Source of the DNA: Lachnospiraceae bacterium | Lineage (GTDB): Bacteria; Bacillota; Clostridia; Lachnospirales; Lachnospiraceae | Reading direction: 5' to 3' | DNA: 59,475 bases | Assembly: GCA_030537145.1 (NCBI GenBank) | Contig: JAUNON010000011.1 | Location: forward strand, 1 to 59,475 | Shown here: positions 53,416-59,475 of the stretch, piece by piece | How the letters are laid out: every line of letters starts with the position of its first letter | Numbering within the stretch: position 1 is the stretch's first letter | Notes under the pieces: model-generated | What the model saw: only the letters and a program-made list of their open reading frames with translations | What the model was told of the DNA's origin: nothing | Databases searched by the model: none | Position numbers and translations under genes: made by a program

Positions 53416-56400
53416 ATGCAGGCAACTGAAACAAAGGAGGTTAGAAACTGCTCCTTCCGCATCATGGAGCAGCTCAGTAAGAATATGGCTCATACAACCT
53501 TACATACGCTTGGAATCGATATCGGTTCCACAACGGTAAAAATAGCCGTCCTGGATGCAGACAAACAATTGCTGTTTTCCGATTACGAACGGCACTATGC
53601 AAATATTCAGGAGACTCTGGCTTCTCTGATCCAAAAAGCCATGGACCAATTAGGCGAGTTGGCAGTCAGCCCGGTCATCACCGGTTCCGGCGGCCTGACT
53701 TTGGCCAATCACATGGAAATTCCGTTTGTCCAGGAGGTTATTGCCGTAGCCTCCTCCCTGCAGCATTTCGCTCCGCAGACAGACGTGGCCATCGAGCTTG
53801 GCGGAGAGGATGCAAAAATCATCTATTTTGAAGGAGGCACCGTGGAACAGCGGATGAACGGCATCTGCGCCGGCGGCACCGGCTCCTTTATCGATCAGAT
53901 GGCCTCCCTGCTGCAGACAGACGCACCGGGACTGAACGAATACGCAAAGCAATTCCAGTCCCTGTACTCCATTGCTGCCCGCTGCGGCGTATTCGCAAAA
54001 TCCGACATTCAGCCCCTGATCAATGAAGGCGCAACGAAAGAGGATCTGGCCGCCTCCATTTTCCAGGCGGTGGTCAACCAGACCATCAGCGGCCTGGCCT
54101 GCGGGAAACCGATCCGCGGCCACGTTGCTTTTCTGGGAGGCCCGCTTCATTTCTTATCCGAGCTTCGGGAAGCATTTATCCGTACGCTGAAGCTGGATGA
54201 GGAACACGCTATTATACCGGACAATTCCCATCTGTTTGCGGCCATCGGTTCTGCCCTGAACGCAAAGCCGGAGGTGCAGACTACGCTTAGCGCTCTGCTG
54301 GAAAAGCTTTCCGGCAAGATCAGGCTGGAATTCGAGGTGGCCCGTATGGAGCCCCTGTTTGCCTCCCAAGAGGATTACGATGAATTTATCGAACGGCAGA
54401 ACGGCTACAACGTGGTCACAGATGATCTAAGCACCTACGAGGGAAACTGCTATCTGGGCATCGATGCCGGTTCCACCACGACGAAAGCCGCATTGGTTGG
54501 CGAGGACGGTGCGCTTTTGTATTCCTTCTATAGTAATAACAACGGAAGCCCTTTAAAGACCACCATCCGGGCCATGAAGGAAATTTATTCCCTGCTGCCG
54601 GATACGGCCCAGATCGTCTACTCCTGCTCCACCGGATACGGAGAAGCGCTGATCAAGGCTGCCCTGATGCTGGATGAAGGGGAAGTGGAGACCGTTTCCC
54701 ACTACTATGCCGCCGCTTTCTTTGATCCGGAGGTGGACTGTATTCTGGACATCGGCGGTCAGGATATGAAATGCATCAAAATCAAAAACGAGACTGTAGA
54801 CAGCGTCCAGCTAAACGAGGCCTGCTCCTCCGGCTGCGGCTCCTTTATCGAAACCTTCGCAAAATCTCTGAATTATTCGGTGCAGGATTTTGCAAAGGCC
54901 GCTCTTTTTGCGGAGCATCCCATTGATCTTGGCACCCGCTGTACCGTGTTTATGAACTCTAAGGTAAAGCAGGCCCAGAAGGAAGGCGCCTCCGTTGCGG
55001 ATATTTCCGCAGGGCTGGCCTATTCCGTCATTAAAAATGCACTGTATAAGGTCATTAAGGTTTCCGATGCCGCAGAGCTTGGCCGTCATATTGTGGTCCA
55101 GGGAGGCACCTTCTACAATGATGCCGTACTGCGCAGCTTTGAGCGGATTGCAGGCTGTGAGGCCATCCGGCCGGATATCGCAGGCATCATGGGCGCATTC
55201 GGCGCAGCATTGATCGCAAGAGAACGGTATAAGCCGGAAAAGGAAACCTCCATGCTCTCCATTGAGCAGATCAATGCCCTTCAGTTCACCACCCATATGG
55301 CCAAATGCAAGGGCTGCACCAACCAGTGCCGCCTTACCATCAACCGTTTTTCCGGCGGCCGTCAGTTCATCAGCGGCAACCGCTGCGAGCGGGGAATCGG
55401 CAAAGAAAAGAACAAGGATAACATCCCCAATTTGTTTGACTTTAAAAATAAGCTGCTCTTCTCCTACCTTCCGCTGGAAGAAGATGAAGCCGTAAGGGGG
55501 ACTGTGGGAATTCCCAGGGTGCTGAATATGTACGAGAATTATCCGTTCTGGTTCCGCTTTTTCACCGCCCTGAAATACCGGGTCATTCTCTCCCCGCCGT
55601 CCTCCCGGAAGATTTATGAGCTGGGCATCGAATCCATCCCCAGCGAGTCCGAATGCTATCCGGCGAAGCTGGCGCACGGTCATGTGGAATGGCTGATCAA
55701 GCAGGGCATTAAATATATTTTCTATCCCTGCATTCCATACGAGCGCAAGGAGTTTCCGGAAGCGCCCAACCACTACAACTGCCCCATTGTGACCTCCTAT
55801 GCGGAAAATATTAAAAACAACGTGGAAAATCTGCGGGGAGAAAACATCCGCTTTGAGAATCCCTTTATTGCCTTCACCAGCCTGGATACGGTAACGAAGC
55901 AGCTCGTAAAATCCTTCCCGGAGCTTCCGGCTGCGGAAGTTACGGCTGCCGCCAAAGCAGGCTGGAAAGAGCTGGAGCATACCAGAGAGCTGATGTACCA
56001 GAAGGGCCAGGAGACCCTGAAATACCTGGAAGAAACAGGGCGAAGAGGTATCGTGCTGGCAGGCCGCCCCTATCACGTGGATTCTGAGATCAACCACGGC
56101 ATTCCGGAATTGATCAACTCCTACGGGATCGCCGTGCTTACCGAGGATTCCGTATCCGGCCTGAACCCGGTGGAACGCCCTCTGATCGTTCTGGACCAGT
56201 GGATGTACCACAGCCGCCTTTATGCTGCGGCCAACTTTGTAAAAACACGGGATGATTTGGATCTGATTCAGTTGAATTCCTTCGGCTGCGGCCTGGATGC
56301 GGTTACGACGGACTGTGTCAACGATATCCTCTCCGGCTCGGGCAAAATCTACACCTGTTTGAAGATTGACGAGGTAAATAACCTGGGAGCCGCCCGTATC

Positions 56401-57750
56401 CGAATCCGCTCCCTCATCGCAGCCATCCGTGTGCGGGAGGAACGTAATGCGAAACGGGAAATTCATCCCTCCAACATTACTCCGGTGGTATTTACCGAAG
56501 AGATGCGTAAAAACTACACCATCCTCTGCCCCCAGATGTCCCCCATCCATTTTTCCATTCTGGAGCCGGCCTTCAATGCCTGCGGCTACAATCTGGTAGT
56601 GGTCAATGCGGATGACCGGAAGGCCGTGGATATGGGACTTAAATTCGTAAATAACGATGCATGCTATCCCTCCCTGATTGTGGTGGGACAGATGATGGAT
56701 GCCCTGATGTCCGGAAAATACGATCCCGACCGCACGGCCATCATTATGACCCAGACCGGCGGCGGCTGCCGTGCTTCAAACTATGTAGGCTTCTTCCGAC
56801 GGGCGCTGCGCAAGGCAAATATGGAACAGATTCCGGTCATTTCCCTGAACCTCAGCGGACTGGAGTCCAATCCGGGCTTTAAGATTTCTTATAATCTGCT
56901 GAAGCGGGCTCTGTTTGGTCTGGTATTCGGAGATATATTCATGCGCTGCCTCTACCGGATGCGTCCTTATGAAAAGGAGCCCGGCTCTGCCAATGCCCTG
57001 CATGAACGTCTGGAAAAGAAGTGCATCGCATTTGTTTCCGGCCCCAGGGTTACATATGCAGGATATAAGAAATTGTGCCGGGAAATCATCCAGGAATTTG
57101 ACCGGCTGCCCATCACAGACGAGAAAAAACCTCGGGTGGGTGTGGTAGGAGAAATTCTGGTAAAATTCCTTCCGGCAGCAAATAATCATCTGGTGGAGCT
57201 TCTGGAAGCGGAAGGCGCAGAGGCTGTCGTTCCCGACCTGATGGATTTTCTCCTTTACTGTTTCTACAATCAGAATTTTAAAGCAGAAAATCTGGGCACG
57301 AAAAAGTCCACTGCCGCCCTCTCCAATATGGCAAACTCCTTCCTGGAGATGCTGCGGGGGACTGCCCGGGCAGAGTTTGAAAAAAGCAATCACTTTGATC
57401 CGCCTGCCCATATCCAGGATCTGGGCAAAATGGCCAGGGATATCGTATCACTGGGCAATCAGACCGGAGAAGGCTGGTTCCTTACCGGCGAAATGCTGGA
57501 GCTGATCCACTCCGGAACCAACAATATTGTATGCACACAGCCCTTTGGCTGCCTGCCGAATCATGTGGTGGGAAAAGGGGTCATCAAAGAAATCCGGCGG
57601 CAGTATCCGCTGGCCAATATCGTGGCCATTGACTATGATCCCGGTGCCAGCGAGGTAAACCAGCTAAACCGAATCAAGCTGATGCTCTCCACCGCCCAGA
57701 AAAATATGAACAAACCAGAGAACAAAGATATGCAGGAAAAAGATGCTTAG
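53416..57750 (+). CDS. Fused acyl-CoA dehydratase activase (2-hydroxyglutaryl-CoA dehydratase activator type)
   Basis: A 1,444-residue protein with two ASKHA ATPase domains (starting near residue 32 with [13 protein letters not shown] and near 347 with [14 protein letters not shown]), each with an LGGEDAK or IGGQDMK motif and Cys residues placed as in the Fe-S activator HgdC ([41 protein letters not shown]). A four-Cys motif follows at about 627-655 (CKGCTNQC ... NRCERG), then a DUF2229 domain (about 696-920) and an HgdB-like region to the end. Activators of this kind use ATP to push an electron into a dehydratase. No dehydratase subunits are adjacent. Start uncertain: ATG 53416 or 53464; AAAGGAGG at about 53433 fits neither well. 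Confidence 0.9.
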   Translation: MQATETKEVRNCSFRIMEQLSKNMAHTTLHTLGIDIGSTTVKIAVLDADKQLLFSDYERHYANIQETLASLIQKAMDQLGELAVSPVITGSGGLTLANHMEIPFVQEVIAVASSLQHFAPQTDVAIELGGEDAKIIYFEGGTVEQRMNGICAGGTGSFIDQMASLLQTDAPGLNEYAKQFQSLYSIAARCGVFAKSDIQPLINEGATKEDLAASIFQAVVNQTISGLACGKPIRGHVAFLGGPLHFLSELREAFIRTLKLDEEHAIIPDNSHLFAAIGSALNAKPEVQTTLSALLEKLSGKIRLEFEVARMEPLFASQEDYDEFIERQNGYNVVTDDLSTYEGNCYLGIDAGSTTTKAALVGEDGALLYSFYSNNNGSPLKTTIRAMKEIYSLLPDTAQIVYSCSTGYGEALIKAALMLDEGEVETVSHYYAAAFFDPEVDCILDIGGQDMKCIKIKNETVDSVQLNEACSSGCGSFIETFAKSLNYSVQDFAKAALFAEHPIDLGTRCTVFMNSKVKQAQKEGASVADISAGLAYSVIKNALYKVIKVSDAAELGRHIVVQGGTFYNDAVLRSFERIAGCEAIRPDIAGIMGAFGAALIARERYKPEKETSMLSIEQINALQFTTHMAKCKGCTNQCRLTINRFSGGRQFISGNRCERGIGKEKNKDNIPNLFDFKNKLLFSYLPLEEDEAVRGTVGIPRVLNMYENYPFWFRFFTALKYRVILSPPSSRKIYELGIESIPSESECYPAKLAHGHVEWLIKQGIKYIFYPCIPYERKEFPEAPNHYNCPIVTSYAENIKNNVENLRGENIRFENPFIAFTSLDTVTKQLVKSFPELPAAEVTAAAKAGWKELEHTRELMYQKGQETLKYLEETGRRGIVLAGRPYHVDSEINHGIPELINSYGIAVLTEDSVSGLNPVERPLIVLDQWMYHSRLYAAANFVKTRDDLDLIQLNSFGCGLDAVTTDCVNDILSGSGKIYTCLKIDEVNNLGAARIRIRSLIAAIRVREERNAKREIHPSNITPVVFTEEMRKNYTILCPQMSPIHFSILEPAFNACGYNLVVVNADDRKAVDMGLKFVNNDACYPSLIVVGQMMDALMSGKYDPDRTAIIMTQTGGGCRASNYVGFFRRALRKANMEQIPVISLNLSGLESNPGFKISYNLLKRALFGLVFGDIFMRCLYRMRPYEKEPGSANALHERLEKKCIAFVSGPRVTYAGYKKLCREIIQEFDRLPITDEKKPRVGVVGEILVKFLPAANNHLVELLEAEGAEAVVPDLMDFLLYCFYNQNFKAENLGTKKSTAALSNMANSFLEMLRGTARAEFEKSNHFDPPAHIQDLGKMARDIVSLGNQTGEGWFLTGEMLELIHSGTNNIVCTQPFGCLPNHVVGKGVIKEIRRQYPLANIVAIDYDPGASEVNQLNRIKLMLSTAQKNMNKPENKDMQEKDA

Positions 57751-57766
57751 CTCTTTCCAATTGCAG

Positions 57767-57945
57767 CAAAAAGGCTGCCGCAAAATTTCTTTTGCAAAGT
57801 TCTGTATCCGGTGTTTGTGAGCACTTCCTGACATCTGTTCGCCCATGTCGGACTTCATCCGACCTGGTTCGGACAGATGTCTCAGTGATACAAACACCCT
57901 GGATACAGATACTTCTGCATTTTAAATTCTGCGGCAGCCTTTTTT
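57767..57945. repeat. Large nested fold-back between convergent genes
   Basis: Outer stem AAAAAGGCTGCCGC/GCGGCAGCCTTTTT, middle stem TCTGTATCCGGTGTTTGT (57801-57818) with ACAAACACCCTGGATACAGA (57890-57909), inner stem GACATCTGT/ACAGATGTC (57830-57838, 57873-57881) and tip GTCGGA/TCCGAC. About 180 bases in one nested hairpin. Poly-T on both sides makes it a bidirectional terminator, but it is far larger than needed and related to 43666-43763. Confidence 0.85.
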
Positions 57946-58510
57946 AGCTGCTTCTTTTTCTTTTACGCTGTAAGAGACTTTTCCGCTCCGGGCAATAGTC
58001 TGCCGAGGTGATGTGGATCAGCAGCTCTTCCACGGAGGACAGCAATGCAATGACTGCTACGATACTTCCGGCGGTCTTTACTGAAATCCACTGGATCAGA
58101 TAGGGAAAGCTGAATACGGCTGCGCCGGTCAGCTTATTTGCCCAGGTATGCAAAGACGCAAAGCGATGATACCGGACAGCCGCCAGGCCATAGGAAAGCA
58201 GCCGGATGGCCAATATGAGCCACACACCCTGCCAGATCAGCCTCGGAAGATTGGCGGTAAGGAAGGGCAGCAGCAAAATGGCGGCCACTCCGTAAAACAG
58301 CAGGTCTCCGATGCTGTCCAGCTTTGATCCAAGCTCGCTTTCTGCGTGAAGCGCCCGGGCCGTCAGCCCGTCCAGAACATCTGTAATCCCACAGAAGGTA
58401 TAGATTCCATAAAAATCCGATGAGAAAGGAGCCGTCCAGGCCAGGCATCCTGCCCCCAGAAGGCGAAACATCGTGATTCCATTCGGTATATAACGAAAAT
58501 AATTGCGCAT
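57944..58510 (-). CDS. CDP-alcohol phosphatidyltransferase
   Basis: A 188-residue integral membrane enzyme. The full family motif DG-xx-AR-x8-G-xxx-D-xxx-D is seen as DGLTARALHAESELGSKLDS followed by IGD (about 48-70). About five hydrophobic helices. It makes a phospholipid from CDP-diacylglycerol and an alcohol; phosphatidylglycerol-phosphate synthase (PgsA) is most likely, but the short N-terminus leaves the alcohol uncertain. Its stop lies inside the large fold-back. Confidence 0.88.
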   Translation of the reverse strand: MRNYFRYIPNGITMFRLLGAGCLAWTAPFSSDFYGIYTFCGITDVLDGLTARALHAESELGSKLDSIGDLLFYGVAAILLLPFLTANLPRLIWQGVWLILAIRLLSYGLAAVRYHRFASLHTWANKLTGAAVFSFPYLIQWISVKTAGSIVAVIALLSSVEELLIHITSADYCPERKSLLQRKRKRSS

Positions 58511-58538
58511 AAGCAGTATCCCCTCCGGCGCTGCTACT

Positions 58539-58652
58539 TTAATTCAGATATTTTCCAGTTTCAGGTAGCTCCATTATATGCTTTAGCCCTGCATCCGTCA
58601 ATGAATAAGTGAGCGGGTATTTCTGATCCGGAAATACCAAAAAAGGTGCCAT
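58539..58652 (-). CDS. Possible 37-residue small protein
   Basis: Reverse-strand frame from ATG 58652 to TAA 58539 with protein-like composition (MAPFLVFPDQKYPLTYSLTD, ending MELPETGKYLN). The start lies inside the efp terminator hairpin and has only a weak AAAGG upstream. It could be the tail of a lost gene. No family recognised. Confidence 0.22.
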   Translation of the reverse strand: MAPFLVFPDQKYPLTYSLTDAGLKHIMELPETGKYLN

Positions 58653-58671
58653 CCTTTTGGGACAACACCTT
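58639..58671 (-). terminator. Intrinsic terminator of efp
   Basis: Reverse strand: AAGGTGTTGTCC and GGATGGCACCTT pair over 12 positions around CAAAA, followed by TTTT; 45 bases after the efp stop. Confidence 0.85.
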
Positions 58672-58715
58672 TCTCTTCCTCATTCTGTCAGCCAGACCGA
58701 CCGCAAGCCAAAGCC

Positions 58716-59273
58716 TTATACTCTGGACAGATATTCACCGGTTCTGGTATCGATCTTTAATTTATCTCCGGTCTCCACAAACAGAGGAACCATAACTACG
58801 GCTCCGGTCTCTACGGTTGCAGGTTTGCTGGCACCGGTAGCGGTATCACCCTTGAAGCCCGGCTCTGTATCCGTCACTTCCAGTTCAACAAAGAGAGGCG
58901 GTTCTACGGAAAATACATTTCCATTGTGAGAACATACCTTAACCATCTCATTTTCCTTCACAAATTTCAGCGCATCACCTACGGTCTCATCATTCAATGC
59001 GATCTGGTCATAGGTTTCCACGTTCATGAAGTAGTACAGATCTCCGTCTGAATATAAATACTGCATGTCCACACGCTCAATACGAGCCTGCGGGAATTTT
59101 TCGGTAGGACGGAAGGTTTTTTCTACCACGCCTCCGTTGATAATATTTTTCAGTTTTGTTCTTACAAAAGCGGCACCTTTTCCCGGTTTTACATGCTGGA
59201 ACTCAATAATCTGATAAATATTTCCATCCATCTCCAGTGTAATGCCATTTCTAAAATCGCCTGCTGATATCAT
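58716..59273 (-). CDS. efp: Elongation factor P
   Basis: A 185-residue translation factor that relieves ribosome stalling at polyproline. The N-terminal KOW-like domain has the loop [11 protein letters not shown] with the conserved Lys32 at the tip, the residue modified in many bacteria. Two OB domains follow, with the C-terminal motif [17 protein letters not shown]. The start has GGAGGAA upstream. Single-gene transcript with its own promoter and terminator. Confidence 0.97.
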   Translation of the reverse strand: MISAGDFRNGITLEMDGNIYQIIEFQHVKPGKGAAFVRTKLKNIINGGVVEKTFRPTEKFPQARIERVDMQYLYSDGDLYYFMNVETYDQIALNDETVGDALKFVKENEMVKVCSHNGNVFSVEPPLFVELEVTDTEPGFKGDTATGASKPATVETGAVVMVPLFVETGDKLKIDTRTGEYLSRV

Positions 59274-59362
59274 AATGATATTCCTCCTTCATATGATCCG
59301 ATTACTCATTCCGGCAGTCAAATCCGGATAGGGATTCCGTATCAAACCCCATATTCTTTCTT

Positions 59363-59391
59363 ATTCTATAATATTTCCGCCTTTTTTTCAA
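59363..59391 (-). promoter_or_regulatory. Sigma-A promoter of efp
   Basis: Reverse strand: TTGAAA (59386-59391), 17-base spacer, TAGAAT (59363-59368). Confidence 0.6.
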
Positions 59392-59420
59392 CTATTTTTT
59401 ATGATACATACGATTTTATA

Positions 59421-59475
59421 GTAACAGTTCAGCCCAGGGCTTTGCACTGGCTGCAAAGCCCGTAAGAACAAGTGA
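59421..59475. repeat. Structured repeat element, copy C (cut by window end)
   Basis: Starts GTAACAGTTCAGCCCAGGG like copies A and B, forms the hairpin GGGCTTTGCA/TGCAAAGCCC around CTGGC, then continues CGTAAGAACAAGTGA to the last base. The last 24 bases are the exact complement of 36063-36086. It is probably the left end of a longer element. Confidence 0.85.

Noticed and set aside
54811..56550. A 579-codon open frame antisense to the activase gene
   Set aside because: It mirrors the codon pattern of the strongly conserved sense gene, has no ribosome binding site, and its peptide shows no family motif.

Overview
The window looks like a chromosomal segment of a spore-forming, anaerobic Firmicute, most likely a Lachnospiraceae-type gut Clostridium. 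This is inferred from the cotJABC spore-coat operon, the fused acyl-CoA dehydratase activase of 1,444 residues, DUF1015 next to serA-serC, Gram-positive ribosome binding sites and sigma-A promoters. No rRNA, CRISPR array, prophage or complete insertion sequence is visible.

Layout. 1-9.6 kb: a truncated XRE membrane regulator, trpS, a DUF5662 protein, a GlgX-like protein with a degraded active site, exonuclease III, a DUF1292 protein, a UvrD-like helicase and gltX. 9.7-13.3 kb: ftsW, then a small accessory island with a large serine recombinase, two or three small or broken reading frames and two palindromic repeat elements at its edges. 13.4-18.8 kb: polyamine transporter potABCD with its XRE-cupin regulator. 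18.8-20 kb: cotJABC. 20.1-24.9 kb: ilvN, ilvC and then leuC-leuD-D-2-hydroxyacid dehydrogenase. 24.9-29.7 kb: a cell-wall amidase, a CBS protein, a DUF362 protein and a TatD nuclease. 29.7-32.7 kb: a TPP-riboswitch-controlled thiamine-precursor ABC transporter. 32.8-37.8 kb: tRNA-Pro, a DUF1846 protein, a nucleotidyltransferase, HPr, tRNA-Thr, nagA and a CsoR-type repressor. 37.8-42.1 kb: glgB, a DUF1349 protein and a beta-lactamase-fold hydrolase. 42.3-51.4 kb: leuB-ilvD-ilvB-serC-serA-DUF1015 on one strand, with a divergent Lrp regulator. 51.5-59.5 kb: yajC, tgt, the giant activase, a CDP-alcohol phosphatidyltransferase and efp.

How it fits together. Two separate clusters supply branched-chain amino acid synthesis: ilvN-ilvC-leuCD and leuB-ilvD-ilvB. 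leuA is not in the window. The second cluster runs into serine biosynthesis and faces an Lrp regulator. Glycogen synthesis (glgB) is active by motif, but its GlgX-like partner lacks the catalytic residues.

Most unusual content. The intergenic regions carry several dispersed palindromic repeat families. One shares CGTWACWGTT-type ends, and in it the central hairpin changes sequence on both arms while the flank stays constant; two of its members bracket the serine recombinase island. Other candidates are the probable GH13 pseudoenzyme, a CsoR repressor with a histidine-rich arm, and a structured leader before the polyamine regulator. All identifications come from reading the sequence; no database search was possible.
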